Shown one piece after another: positions 12,394 to 25,518 of a DNA stretch of 64,000 nucleotides (its first letter is position 1; the number at the start of each line of letters is the position of its first letter). The stretch is from Coleophoma eucalyptorum (lineage: Eukaryota > Ascomycota > Leotiomycetes > Helotiales > Dermateaceae). Under the pieces are notes generated by a model. The model did not search any database and had not been told where the DNA came from. It saw only the letters and a program-made list of their open reading frames with translations. Position numbers and translations under genes: made by a program. The stretch lies in assembly GCA_026120035.1 (NCBI GenBank), contig JALRME010000041.1, forward strand, positions 1 to 64,000, in the 5' to 3' direction.

Positions 12394-13957
12394 AGTCGTC
12401 AAAGCTTTAGATTTCCTATGTAATATATAATATCACAATAGACCTCTTAGATTAATTATTAATATTCTTGAGCTCACACTATATACCATAGTATGGCTAC
12501 TTTGTGGACTAATGACTCAGAAAGCGAAGGTAAGCCACCAGGACTCCTTCGTGCCTTCCTAGTTCTAAGCCTCTCGCCATCCTTGACCCGCCGGCAGTTG
12601 TTCTAAGTCATGCGCACTGCTGTAAATATTCTTCCGGCCAGTGAATGTACCTGCACCTACATGCGTGCGTTATGCATCATGTAGGATAGGAGAATACATC
12701 AGGCTCAATGACCTACAGCGTCGGTCAATAAGGCAAAAGTAGCGAACAAGTTTCCATGCCCACGAGAGAGGCCTTGCAATTTTTTTATGCAGTGCGAACA
12801 GCTGAGTGATGGAAATTCACATCACCTCGGTAAGCTGTAAGTGAGAGCAAAAGAAAAACAACTTCGAATGTGGAAGGTGAGCTTAGGGAAGCCGGAGACG
12901 ATGTTTGATTATGCATTGAGTGGCTAGATTAATAGGTATCGGAAAGTATACTATTTGAGTTTAGAATGCAGCAGCTCACGCGTGTTTAGGTGGACTGTCA
13001 CATCGAGACGCCGCCCCCTCGCAGGAGATTCGGACGGGGGGGGGGGGGGAAGGGAGACACCACCATGAGATCAAGCCACTCAGGAACGTGCAGATTGTGT
13101 CAGTTGGCTTTGTTTTCTTTTGCGCTTTCTCCCCTCGTTTTACTTTGTGCTCTGCTTTGCTTTGCCTTCCCGACTCCTACTTTACAAATGAGTTTGCAAT
13201 CTACTTCCCGTGTGCACGTAGATCTCTGCCGCGAGTTTACCAGTATCTGCAGCAGCTGATGCGCATTTTGTTTGACTTTCTCCGCTCGCTGCTGCAAAGC
13301 CCTGTCATATGGGACGGATACTTCGGGTCGGTCGTGGATCCCAACCGGGACATCGCGCTACCAACCGCAACCCGAGTCCACAGCGCCACCGGTGGGGCTC
13401 TTCGTGTACATCCAGAACGTGGTGTCAAACCCAAGTGAACGAATAAAGCCGGGGGTGGTGGGGGATTGTCATACCATCCGATCTCAAAACCAGATTCCCA
13501 AGGCTTAGGCAGAGCAGCGACAAGCCCGTCCCGTCCATCGCCCAGCAATGGTTTCTTATGGTGGACCAGCGTGCGGTTCAGTAGCGATGGAGTTAGGCCC
13601 AAGCGTCGCGTCGCCCTGGGTCCTGCCCTGCCATGGACATGCAGTTTTCTCCAGGCTAACGGCAACTTCGCCATCGATTTTGTCGTATTCAATCTCTGTC
13701 ATATGTGTAATTATATTATCTATTCCGTAGTGTATTTTCTGTTCGAGTGGCCTGCTTTTGAAGCTGTTGAATACTGAAAAGGCCCGCTTCCCGCCCCTCT
13801 GCTGAGGACTTAGTCCACGAGTATTATATTTCGGTCACGATCGCAGATTGAAAGCCCGTCAACGTGTCTACCCGTACTTAGGTGTTCGATAGTCGTTGTC
13901 ACCGTCTATATCGATATCACTATCGCCATTGCGACGCCTGTCTATGGACTGGTTATT
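12394..13957. other. Intergenic region with a 14-base G run
   Basis: Contains a run of 14 G at 13036-13049 and a GC-richer stretch at 13300-13650. Open frames there overlap on both strands and show no family features or plausible introns, so none is called. Confidence 0.4.
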
Positions 13958-15323
13958 ATGGTCGATCTCACTGCCAACCGCGGGCCGCAGCTCTTGACCG
14001 TCGCCATAATCTTCACTGTCTTGGCTTGGGTTGCAGTCAGCCTCCGATGTTATGTCAGGCTTATCCTCATCAGAGAATTTAAGCTGGATGATTGGTTTAT
14101 CGTCTTGGCCGTTGTGAGTTTGGCCTCCTCCCTTCGCACCTTGCTTAACCACTGTAGGCATGGTAATAGGCATTATTATGGATTTTATTGACCACCTTTG
14201 ATACTTAGTCCGGCTTCACTGTTATGACGAGTTTTATATTTGTTGGGGTGCATTATGGGCTTGGAATGCATAATGAGGCATTGCCGCTGAAAGAAGAGAT
14301 CCTCGCGCTGAAGGTGCGAATCAAATCTTTCTACAGATCTTTCAAGTGGAGCGAGGGATGCTAAACCGCAGTCCAGTATCAAGCGCTTGCCACGATCATA
14401 TACATCGCCGATATGGCATTGCTCAAAGTGAGCATTGCTGTGTTCCTGCTTCGAATCGCCGTCAGTCGTCGTTATATCTGGACCATCCGGGTCAGCATCG
14501 GCATCGTCGTAACCTGGACAACAGCGATCTTCTTTTACAACGTCTTCCAATGTACGCCGGTGCAGGGACAATGGGATATTACAATTGGGGCCAAGTGTGT
14601 ATCGGGATCGAGTTATGTGAGCGCAGCCTACGCTTTCTCCATCTTAGCTGTGCTTAGCGACTGGCTCTATGCTTTGATTCCAATTCCGATGATATGGGGA
14701 GTCAAGATGAATCCGCAGACAAAGTTTTCTGTCATGGTTATCCTGGGTCTGGGAATTTTGTAAGTTTGGTTCTCTCCCACCATCAAGGCTCAGCATTGAG
14801 TTACTGATACGCTCTATACAGTGCCAGTGTAGCAACTCTTGTTCGCCTTGTCTACCTAGCGAACGTTGCAAACTTCGATGACATTCTTTGTGAGTTACAC
14901 CCCTCTACCAAATACGTCTCTTTGGCTTTCTTATGCTAACACCTCTCGCTTTTTCTAGTCACGACGACCGACACTATGATATGGACGATCGCAGAGCCCG
15001 GCATTGGAATAACCGCAGCCTCAGTCATGACCCTGCGTCCACTACTACGCGCGTGGAACATCTCAGGCTTTTCCACAGCAGACCCAAGTGGGAAGAGCAA
15101 CACGGGTGCAGGTCTCAGCACAGCACATGGTCCGTATTCCAGAGCCGAAGAGCTTTCTTCACTGCCAAGCAGGTCTGTCGTGCCGAAGAAGAGCGAAAAC
15201 TCCATCACCATAGTACAGCAATACAAGGTGAGTATTACAGGGAGTGACGAATCTATCCTAGCCCATGGAAACCAAAATTTCCAGGGTAATATTGCTAGAG
15301 TTGGGCCGGCAACAGGCAGATAA
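13958..15323 (+). CDS. Pth11-like integral membrane protein (fungal rhodopsin-domain family)
   Basis: About 358 aa from five exons: 13958-14113, 14209-14313, 14377-14759, 14822-14889 and 14959-15323. All phases fit. The exons encode the fungal rhodopsin-domain fold seen in Pth11/SAT4-like proteins: an N-terminal helix (LLTVAIIFTVLAWVAVSLR) followed by FKLDDW, then GVHYGLG, a helix ending LLRIAVSRRY, the loop FQCTPVQGQWD and the later helix DWLYALIPIPM. EPGIGI and a hydrophilic Ser-rich cytoplasmic tail follow. Members are seven-helix proteins; some sense host or surface cues, most are uncharacterised. A GTGAGT at about 15228 could be one more donor near the C-terminus, so the last 30 residues are uncertain. 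Confidence 0.85.
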
Positions 15324-17168
15324 ATACAACCATGGCATCTTTTTCTTCAAACATACAAACCAATGCTACTAGCAATGCAACATGGTCGCTTACAAGGTTC
15401 ATCTCCCCCTCCCCTTTCCTTCAACCTTTGAAATCTATGGCACATATAATGCCCCTCCCCTCTCGGCTTGGCCGCGGCAATCGTCGATCCCCAAGCTCTG
15501 GCGTCGCGTCGCAAATTGCGTCGAGCGTAATCATTATCCGCGCTGCCCAAGGAATCTTGACAGCCTGGGCGGGAGGTGGAAAAGCATGTGCAGAAGGACA
15601 ATCAGCGAACAGTTTGGTTGGAGGGCCAAGCTAGCGAAGCTGTGAAACGAGTTATTACCGGCTGGTGTGTGGCGGCGGACGCCATTCGGGGCCGAACTTC
15701 ACATCTCTACGCCATCTCATTAGTCTCCGACACAGGAAGTATAGCATAATACTATACCTAAAACGGTAACCTATAGCGGGTTTCTGGCTGAGCCTGCAGC
15801 TGGTTTGATTAGGATGGTCCTTTAGGCAGTCCACAGCCCAATCTAGCATTGACTAAATCAACTTAACCAGTGTGAAGTCGGCGTGGCGTTCGAGTCTGAC
15901 ATGGATGGCCAGAAAGACACAACGTCCCCCAGGATTTTCCTTCCGCGAATAAAACGATTTGACGTCACGTAGAAGCTGATTGGAAATCAGTGAAAATGTT
16001 CTCTCGGGTAATGCGAAAAATAAGCCCTCCCAGGTTAAGCGACTTATCGCTTTCCCTAAGTGATAGAAGGACGCGTATTGTGATAAGATCGAGCCACAAC
16101 GGAGGAACAAGAATTAGGTTCCTGTCAAGTTAAGCTAAGATGCAGGTAGATAATGGCAAGTGAGCAGGGCAAATCTACAATCAGACAGCTTCTCGTTGTG
16201 CAGAACCTTTGAATATACTTAGCTACCTTCTTCAAACTGCACGGCTCCCAAAAGGTTAGAGTGTATTCCAGAGATGCAGGTTTGGGTCAAAGTGTCATGC
16301 CTCCGACCCTGTCCAGAGACCCTCCTTATGGCTTGCAGGAGACCCATCCCGTCTGAATTCAGTCCACAGTAATACTGTACTCTTGCCTAATCGCGGCTGC
16401 TCGCCGAATACGCCTCTCCAGACCACCTGTCCAACCCGCGCCAATCATGAGTGTCATTTTCGCAACATTAAAGATTGTTTCCATAAGTGTATCATATCCT
16501 CAACCAAAGCATTGAAACTTCCCTGCGAATATTTTATCGGCCGTCCGATCTTTGTTACCGAGCTTAGGAGCCAACTCATCTGCTGCAGAGTCTATAGGTC
16601 TCCCAGATGGGTAAAAAGCTGGATCTAGCAGCTGTGAGATATCAATGATGTACATTTCATCACATTCCAGACTTGCAGGGCATTGCTCGTCAAGAATTTA
16701 GGACATGTCTAGATGGATTATTCCTTTTCTTCGGCAAATCTCTTTCGTCGTTCTACTTATAATCTTTCTTATTATCTGAGTTCTAATCTAGTCCGATAAG
16801 GGCATGACGGACGGAGATCTCACGGCAGGAGTAACGTAGAGTGTAAGTTTTGGAATACCAGCTTGAGGGGGTTGGATATTGCATTTCTCACCCGCCCAAA
16901 GATCCGCAGTAGGTCGCAAACGCACACTGTATCGAAATTACAAGTAGGCGATCTCTTTTTTTGCCAGATAAACTAATCATAGAGGGAACGTGATGTAGGG
17001 GAAAAGACGGTTTTGCCTACATTAAGCAGCAGGGAGGGAGACTCTAGTCGAGGTCTTAGGCTGTGTGTAGTTGGTAGATGAGACGCACAAAGCCCATCTC
17101 TCTTGTATCTGGTAAAAACGGTACATGGCCGATGAATCCTGCATGGCGCTTATCCCTAGCGCAAAACG
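15324..17168. other. Intergenic region, nothing recognised
   Basis: About 1.8 kb. Short frames on both strands show no domain features, no consistent introns and no obvious repeats. Confidence 0.4.
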
Positions 17169-17364
17169 CTAGTGACTGCCATGAGTTGCAATTTCCAAGC
17201 CGTTGATTGTAAGTAACTGGGCTTGACAGTTGAATTCTGGGCTAGCCAGTTGCAAGTGAGATAGATCTGAGCGGTATACTCCGGCACTACGCAATATCTC
17301 CTTCTCCGCCACAAACACGGCACGGCATTTCTGCCAAGTTAAGATGCTGGCGTGGTCCGTCTGC

Positions 17365-17904
17365 TCAACCTCGCCGTTGAGCCATCGATAGCAGAAGCAA
17401 CACGCATACGGAATGCATGTTGGTGGTAACGACACTGCCACGCAGGGGATGAATAGTAGTTCCGTGTGCGTAATCTTTGGTCCGCTCTTGCAGCGGACCA
17501 AAGATTGTGCTGATTCCCGTGCCCGTGACCTCAAACGAAGTTCTCCACCAAAACTGCATGAAAAGCTCCGCATCATAAGCCAATAGACTCATATTCTTCA
17601 ATACCAGCATCCTGCTAGATGAACCGTCTAACACGCTGTTTGACAAGGTGTATATACAGCTCAGATGGTCGTTCGTGTGGTGCAGACAACCAACGTTATT
17701 CATGACCGCATATTCATCGCCAATAAATGACCCGTTGAAGTAATTCATGGGCACTAAGACCGTTACACTCAAAATAAAGACTGTTGGCGGCAATAATAGC
17801 TCCAAAGTATCCAAAATCCACGACAAACTTTTTGTAAGCTGATAGTGGCTACAGAATGGTGGCTGTGAAGGGGGTGGCTGTGGATCTGTGTGTAGCTCAG
17901 CCAT
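17365..17904 (-). CDS. Uncertain ORF, possible small membrane protein
   Basis: An ATG-initiated 179-codon frame with a Pro-rich N-terminus and one clear hydrophobic segment near residues 35-55 (LLLPPTVFILSVTVLVP). A second frame on the same strand (17169-17576) overlaps its 3' half, so a spliced product joining the two is possible. I recognise no family. It may be a real lineage-specific gene, a decayed gene or a chance frame. Confidence 0.25.
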   Translation of the reverse strand: MAELHTDPQPPPSQPPFCSHYQLTKSLSWILDTLELLLPPTVFILSVTVLVPMNYFNGSFIGDEYAVMNNVGCLHHTNDHLSCIYTLSNSVLDGSSSRMLVLKNMSLLAYDAELFMQFWWRTSFEVTGTGISTIFGPLQERTKDYAHGTTIHPLRGSVVTTNMHSVCVLLLLSMAQRRG

Positions 17905-19077
17905 TTTCTGAAAGCATCAACCGATGATATACAGCACCAATTTCACTTGTAATTGAAGTTGTGAGCCATGCTAATCCAAAAAATTTCGAGTGCTATAATG
18001 CGTGGCCATAAAAGAGTATGGCTCTTGCACCTCGCGGATTGGACCTTTAGGGACGGCAGGTTCTAGTATGAATGCATAAGGCTGCGCTGACAAAATGGAT
18101 AGTGAACCCAAGTCATAAACCGGCAGAAACCCATCGATTGGCACTGAAGGAAACGATTTAATTTAAAGTTGGCGGTATGCTCGGTGAAGTACAGCATTCC
18201 TTGAAGGTAAATAGCTTGCTTTTCCAAACTAGCTGGTAGTGTCAATGCTGTTGCTACTTCGCAACCTCTTGTAATATCCTTTAGATAGTTGACGCAGTAA
18301 GATCCACTCGCTGTCGGACCCAGATTCAATAAAATACTCCGAAAATATCATACAGGAGCCTAGTATATGAAGGACCATATCAGTTGCCTCTATACTCCTC
18401 GGGCCGTGTCATCATTCATGTTGGGGGGGGGGGGGCCCTCGCTCCGCTCGCTGCTTAAATGATCGATTCATATTTTGATCGCTAGTTTGTTTGTGCTAAA
18501 GTGCTTGGCGAACTTTTAGAACAATTCTACAATTCTAGCTAATCTTTTAAGTTATTTGGTGAACTATTATTAATCTAGTTTAGGTAATATTTCGTGATAT
18601 CGTTATCAGGGTAGTCTTGTAAACCAAGATTATGAGCGAGCATTGAGAATATTTTGCCCAGGGAGGTCATTGGGCAATTGATTTTCCATGTTTTCTTTGA
18701 ATTTCAAGTTTCTTTTGGGGTCTATGAGGTTCTCATGCTCCTTATACGCTCGCTTGATGGTGGAAAAGATCTATGCCATCTGCAGTGGCATAGATGAGAC
18801 GACTTGCTGTCGTTAGTGGCACAGTATAAGGCTATAAACTTTCATAGTCTACCAAGGGCTTTTCTTTCCTTGTAACCTGCTTAAATAGGTAAATGGCGTT
18901 ATCTCTGTCTAGCTCTTCAGACCCCTGGTGTTCATAACCTTAACCCCCACTGTAAGCCGGATCATAATGATTCCGGCCTAAGGCACAGCACTATCTTCGA
19001 ATGACGTCCGACTTAACCATATTCTCTCTTGACCGATCAGACATCTTGAGCTGATATAACATTGCACAGTTTTGAAA
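17905..19077. other. Intergenic region with a 13-base G run
   Basis: Contains a G run at 18423-18435 followed by a GC-rich CT-repeat-like stretch, then AT-rich DNA leading to the carboxypeptidase promoter. No gene recognised. Confidence 0.4.
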
Positions 19078-21239
19078 ATGCTGTTATTGTACTTGGGCTT
19101 TGCTTTGATTCCTGCTGTTCTCGGTGGCTTTCCACCAGAACCAAAAGGGGTCACAACTCTGAAATCCAAGTACCACGAGGGGGTCACAATTTCTTACAAA
19201 GAGGTAATTACTCTAAAACCACTCTCTATCCTCGGGCGTTTATTGATATGGAGTCTTCCCAGCCTGGTCTGTGTGAAACTACTCCTGGGGTGAAGAGTTA
19301 TAGCGGATACGTGCACCTTCCCCCGGGCCTACTCTCGGATATAAACGGCGAAGACCAGGACTATCCTATCAACACGTAAGTATCGACAATGATAGGCGCC
19401 TAGCATCAATTCTGAGTATATACTACAGCTTCTACTGGTTTTTCGAGGCTAGAAAGGATCCTCAGAATGCACCATTGTCCATCTGGCTAAATGGTGGCCC
19501 TGGTGGTTCCTCGCTGATAGGTCTGCTACAGGAGAATGGACCCTGCTTCATTGGTGCGGATTCTAACTCTACCTTTTTGAACCCGTGGTCCTGGAATAAT
19601 GAGGTCAATATGCTTTATCTCGACCAGCCGGTCCAAGTAGGCTTCTCCTATGACCTCGCGACCAACGTTACGATCAACTTGGCAGCAGAGGAAGAAACAG
19701 AGATTATCAAAGTTGCTGACTTTACTAATGGCGTCCCTGAACTGAATAACACCTTCGTGGTTGGAACTCTAGGTACTCAGTCTATCAAGTCAACAGCCAA
19801 TAGTACCGTACATGCCGCGCATGCATTGTGGCACTTTGCGCAAACTTGGTTCTCGGAATTTCCTAATTATAAGCCTAATGATGATCGGATTAGTTTGTGG
19901 ACTGAGAGTTTTGGCGGTCACTATGGTCCTGGCTTTTGGAAGTTTTTTCAACAGCAGAATGAGAAAATCACCAATGGTACAATCACAGAGGAAGGCACTC
20001 ATTACATACACCTCGACACCCTAGGCATTGTTAATGGCCTGCTTGATTCACTGATTCAAGTTCCGACCTATGCTCAAATGGCCTATAATAATGTATAGAC
20101 TACCACAACCTTCTCTCGCCTTATTTTTGCTGATTCATTCATAGACTTATGGTTTGCAATTAATTACTGAGCAGCAGTATGAAGAGACTATGGACCAATG
20201 GGATAAGTCGGGAGGCTGTAAAGATCAATTACTCCTATGCCAGGAAAAAGCGCGAAAAGAAGATCCACATTGGCATGGAAACAACCCATCTGTAATACAG
20301 TGCTTTCTAGACATTGACAGTGTGTGCGCTCGCGTCGACGATTCTGGCACCAATCTCACCGTAAGTGTATCACTAGTCAAGTGGGCGAGGTTTATTGATT
20401 AGAGTTTAGTTTGGCTGGTACGATATTACACACCCGTTTAATGACCCGACACCAGAACCATGTATGTTTGGTCTAAGCTATCTTATCTGGTAACACAGCT
20501 GACGCAAAAGTAGATATGCACGGCTACCTTACTCAAAGCTGGGTGCTAGAAGCACTTGGTGTTCCAGTAAATTTCTCATACATATCAGCCGCAGTCGCCT
20601 CTTCCTTCCAAGAAACGGCTGATATGGAGCGTGCTGGATCAATGGAAGCCGTTTCGTATCTCCTCGACAGTGGTGTTAAAGTGCATATGATGTACGGGGA
20701 TCGCGACTATGCATGCAACTGGCTTGGTGGCGAAGCAGCTTCTCTAGCAATAGAGTACTCTGGTACCGAAAACTTCAAAAATGCAGGCTACGAACCCATA
20801 ATCAGTGGTGGTAGCACAGAGGGTTTTGTCCGACAGTATGGTAATTTCTCGTTTTCTCGAGTGTTCCAAGCTGGGCATGAAGGCAAGTAAATAGTGGTAG
20901 TCTTGGGTTATAAATGCTAATCTTATGTCAGTTCCGTGGTACCAACCGCAAGCCTCTTACGACATTTTTATGCGCACATTGTTCAATAAAGACATTGCCA
21001 CTGGACTTCTTCCATTGACTAACGACCTGACTACTGTTGGTCCATCATCGGTATTCCATGTAAAGAACGAAGTTCCTGAGCCTCCTGAGCCGAAGTGTTA
21101 CATTATAATCCCGGGAACTTGTACACCCGACCAGTTTTCTGCAGTTAAAAATGGGACCGCTATAATTAAGGACTTTTTAGTGACTGGATATACTAAAGAA
21201 GAGGACTTAGCATGGGCCTATGAGAGAGAGGATTTGTAA
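19078..21239 (+). CDS. Secreted serine carboxypeptidase (peptidase family S10)
   Basis: About 615 aa from seven exons: 19078-19203, 19263-19375, 19429-20092, 20145-20360, 20410-20461, 20514-20882 and 20932-21239. A signal peptide opens the protein ([16 protein letters not shown]). All S10 marks are present: substrate-site NGGPGGSS (the usual form is GGPGSSS), catalytic Ser in TESFGG near residue 240, catalytic Asp in YGDRDYACN, and catalytic His in AGHE followed by VPWYQP. Enzymes of this family remove C-terminal residues in the vacuole or outside the cell. There are several N-glycosylation sequons. The sixth intron (20883-20931) starts GCAAGT; only this GC donor keeps the GHE-VPWYQ frame. 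Confidence 0.92.
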
Positions 21240-21609
21240 ACAAAAATATAGACTAGATGGAGCATATACTTGTTAGCTATATAAGAAATATACTCATCTA
21301 AGATCTAGTAATACATATTGTTCTAACCCTAAGCTCCACACGCATGCATACTGGGCTCTGTCATCTCAATTAATGTCCTCATATATCTTGAACACCGTGA
21401 AAACTTTTGAACGAGTTTCATCCAATAGTCCTTCTGCAGCGTAGCATTCATCTTCCCCGATAGTGGCTTTGAGTCCAGCCCGACCATCAAGCAGCAACCC
21501 CAGTCCATTCATTCTGGGGATTTTCCAACATACCACGTGACAATATCTTGCGGCTCACATTTCTCTGTTCTCGCTCAGCATCCTCCTCTTGCTAGACTCC
21601 AGCCACACA
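21240..21609. other. Intergenic region upstream of HET gene
   Basis: Spacer of 370 bp holding the carboxypeptidase 3' region and the HET promoter. No further feature seen. Confidence 0.4.
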
Positions 21610-23672
21610 ATGATCTGCGCAAAGTGCGAAGGCATGCTAGATCTCGATAACCTCTTCTCAGAGACAGGTTATGCGCATCACCCTAGCTACACCGCCTTGT
21701 GCGCTGCAGCAGATTCTGGTTGCGAGTTATGCCAATGTATCAAGGCCGAATGTTGGCGTCGTAGCGCACCGCTCAGTGACAACTTCGACATAGACCTGCC
21801 TGTTGAGGATACACAGATAGAGTGTTTTGCATTTGATCGTAAGGAGAATGTGCTTGGAATCTGTCGTGTACGCGTTGGGCAGCACGTTCTGTTCAAACAG
21901 CGTCGGAAATTCAAAAGTGGAGTTCGATTCCTTTGGACCTTCTTGGGGTTATGCGTGCGCTCAGGTAGAATCTTTGTCCCATCCTTAAGGGCTATATTCA
22001 ATATCTCATACGAAATCTAGATGATCCAATGTCAAATCTTGTTCGAGGCCGCGTTATTGAGACGGTTTCGTCGTCTAAAGCAAGCTTTGTAATTGCAGAA
22101 AATTGGCTTCAAACTTGCCTTAAAAAGCATCCAGCATGCAACAAGAGCTTTAACAACCGTCTACCCACCCGCGTCATTGATGTTGGTGGGCCTGAAGGCT
22201 CTGAAATCCCTTTCCTCAAGGTTACTAATGGAGAATGTGGGTCGTGGGTAACTCTAAGCCACTGCTGGGGTTCGGATGCCCCCATTACAACCACAACCGA
22301 TACACTAAATCTTCGATGTGAAGGGACTCCTCTTGGAAATCTTCCAGAAACATATAGAGATGCAGTCTTTATCACCCGTCGGCTCGGATTTCGAAATCTT
22401 TGGATCGATTCCCTTTGCATCATCCAAGATAGCCGGAAGGATTGGTTGTCCGAGTCAACGAGAATGGGAGAGGTCTATCGTAACGCAGTCTTCAACATAT
22501 CCGCCGATGCCTGCGCAAGTCCTGGAGCAGGGATTTTCAAAAGTGCTAATTCTAGTCGGCATCTAACTATGGGGGTTCTTAACCTTCCCTGCCGGAGCTC
22601 GAAGCATCAACTGAGAGGAGTGGTTTCATTTCACAGAGATGTTTTCGATTATCAAGTCATATCACCATTGCAGGCGCGGGCTTGGGTGTTGCAAGAAAGC
22701 GTCTTCTCTCCACGGAGGTTAAGATATTGCAGTAGTCAAATACAGTGGATTTGCGAGACTACTCAATCTTCGTATGAAGATGACCCGGAGATGGAAAGAC
22801 TTGTTGGCCATATCACAGAGCCCCACAGCATTTTCCAGATGAGTTCACTAAAAGATTCTAATAACAATCATGAAAAAGAAAACATTGAGGGACTTATATT
22901 GCGATGGTGGCATGACAAGCTGAATGATTATCTGGGCCGTCAGATCACATTCATTGCCGATAGACTCCCAGCCATTGCAGGTTTGGCCAAGGAAGTTGCA
23001 GACAGGACCGGTTTCCGTTACAGATGTGGGATCTGGGAGGAACATTTCTTGTCTGGTCTTCTATGGGCCGCACCAGGTGTTGGGGTCGATTTAAGTAATG
23101 GCCCTTCATGGAGCTGGGCTATCATTGACTGTCGTGAATTTGTCCGGCCCCGTACTGCAAATGGAATTTCATCCTGCCACTGGCTTAAGGCTGATAAACA
23201 CAAAGCCAAAGTACTAAAAATAGAAGTCGAGAACGTGAACAATGATCGCTACGGCGAGGCCTTGTCTGGCCGCATCTATCTTCAAGGGCCCTATAGAAGT
23301 GTCAGATGGGAAGAAAAGCCAGAACCGTTTTTCGAGACCTGGCAGAATCGGCGACACATTCATGATCGACAGAGAGTCCGCGACAATCACAACCCTCGAG
23401 AAATCACCAAACGGTCACAAATTGTATGCGCGCTCGATCGCCGCGTGGGTGTGGATGACAGTGTTTCCGATCCAATGCCCAAAGACGCAATATATCTCCA
23501 AATCTCGCAAATTAGCAGCTCTGGTTTTGGCGACGGGCCTGGTATATATGCATTAGTGCTGCAGCCCACTGGGGCAGCAGAAAATGAGTTTCGCCGTATT
23601 GGCATGGCACAGATTCCTAACGACGATGGGATGGCAGATGGCTGGCCTCTAAGAGACGTTGAAATTGTTTAA
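21610..23672 (+). CDS. HET-domain (heterokaryon incompatibility) protein
   Basis: About 668 aa, exons 21610-21964 and 22021-23672, with a 56-nt intron. The N-terminal 100 residues are Cys-rich (CAKC, CELC). The HET domain follows: VTLSHCWG near residue 195, then LWIDSLCIIQD about 45 residues later, MGEVYRNAVFNISA, and the closing segment RAWVLQE..FSPRRL. HET proteins trigger or transmit self/non-self recognition cell death in filamentous ascomycetes; most paralogues have no assigned partner. The start is the first ATG of the frame. A second HET gene lies at 31777. The long C-terminal region has no recognised domain apart from the PSWSWA motif common in this family. Confidence 0.9.
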
Positions 23673-25054
23673 AGATTATAGCGCCAGAGGCTGTTGCACA
23701 ACCTTACCTACTGCGGCGATGTTTGCCGTTTACCCTCTACTTCTCGTCGAAAAGCCAAGGCGAAGAAAATGGAACAGGCTTATACTACATACTAATTAAG
23801 TGCTCTCTGACAAGAAGGAGGGGCGTAATGGAACCTCGAATGAATATATTGGAATTGTGCGTTACAAAAGGTATCAGAAACAGCTATATGAATGTTGCTG
23901 TATTAAACCGGCTGCATGGGCTGCACTGTAAGCAATCGGCATTCTGAACCATCCATCTGTTGCTGACTCGATTTAAGCCTAGAATCACTAGCCCTTCGAG
24001 ACCGAGAAAGACAGTTTGACAGATCTTTCAAGCGTTGATCACGTGTACACATAATATGCAGTCTACTTCTATGTGCCGTAGACCGAGATTGATGAGCTTG
24101 TGAGAGTTAAAACAGGGTCATGATTAAAGTGGAGATTTGTTGTCGATACATTCTTCTGTATGCCACTGCTATGTCGCTGCTTCAGCCTCCTTGCACGATA
24201 AGGACTTACACAATTTAGCAGCCGCTCTCCCTTTCCTCTCGTCCTCAGTGGCCACCCAGACCACAGAGGATCCTAAGAACACGAGTTCAACTGAGTTTGT
24301 GTACCTTATCCGAGTCTGATTCTTCGTCACTTTAGTTAATTTCTCGCCGTAAGTCATGTGTTCCTTGGAATTTAAGACTAGAAATCCAATTGTCTCTCCC
24401 TCCCGAGCGAAGCCATTTGGTAATATAACCCCAAATCTATCAGAGTAGCCTCGCTCTATAATTTCCTCTTTCAAGCCACTCGTTAGTTGTACAACTATCT
24501 TAGTCAACCTCTTCGAAGGACTTATCTTGATTCAGTCCAAGTTTACCACGTATATGATATCAAGTAACTTACTCCCAGTATCAAATATGTGAAGCTTACT
24601 GTAGGGGTTTATAGCAAATCACAGAGTTTGATGAATATACTACAAAGATTAGTGAGGGTGGTTAAGCAAGCCTTTTACACTCTTGAGATTGCTTCTCCTT
24701 TGACTCAGATACACTGGTCAACACGCTATATTTAGTTAGAGTTTTGCGAATTTCGAACAAGCTTTATATTCTCCGCTCTTGGTAATCAGGTCAGATAGAG
24801 CCAGAGGTGTAAATTGACTTTTATCTTGCGTAATCGGCATTGATCTACGTATTAGAGACGGACTGACGGCTAAATCACGAGGTAAGGATCGTACCATCAC
24901 ATTCCACTGGTGGCAGCTTACGTATTTCATCATGTTGCTAAAAAGTGACTATCTACCATGGAATCTCCTCTAAAAATGTCTTCGTTCCGTCTTGTTCCTT
25001 CTCGATGAATGCAGCAAAACTGGGCCTTGATAATAACCTCTTTTTTTTACCGCA
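23673..25054. other. Intergenic region
   Basis: About 1.4 kb, AT-rich, with short frames only. The last 100 bases include a T run just before the hydrophobin ATG, a common promoter feature. Confidence 0.4.
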
Positions 25055-25518
25055 ATGAAGCTCTCTTACTCCCTTGCACTTTTTCTTGCGCCAGTGTTCA
25101 TTGCGGCAGCACCTTCACCACAATTAGACGAAGTGTACATATTAGAATGTCCCTATCATTTTCCGCTTTGTTGCGATAATATCGAAGGGGCTACTACTGC
25201 CATTGTTGGACCTCTATTGGATCAGCTCGAAGAATTGTATCAGCTTCCTGCAGACACACTCTCAATCGATCCCAACATTAACGTCGGCTTGGGCTGTACA
25301 CCTAGTATGACCTGCTCGATAAATTGAGCCTTTGTATATGCTTACAGACTTTAGTAACGGCTGCAAGTAGCTGTACCGCAATACCTGCGTGTTGCGAGCT
25401 GAACTTTGTAAGTCTACGCCTCATTAAGACATTGTCATCTTTTTAGCTAACACAGTAGCAGGATAGCATACTTGCTATTGGGTGCGTACGATTTTGGACA
25501 AAGAAGCATAAAGAGTAA
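25055..25518 (+). CDS. Hydrophobin (class I-like spacing)
   Basis: About 120 aa from exons 25055-25304, 25355-25407 and 25459-25518. It has a signal peptide (LALFLAPVFIAAA) and exactly eight cysteines in the hydrophobin order: C-x6-CC-x40-C-x8-C-x5-CC-x11-C. The C2C3-C4 gap points to class I rather than class II. The eighth cysteine (AIGC) appears only if intron 2 ends at 25458; the earlier AGs at about 25446 and 25455 give early stops. Hydrophobins assemble as amphipathic films on hyphae and spores. The Asp/Glu content is rather high for the family. Confidence 0.88.

Noticed and set aside
13237..13692. 151-codon minus-strand frame
   Set aside because: GC-rich stretch with open frames on both strands, no introns or conserved motifs; most likely chance.
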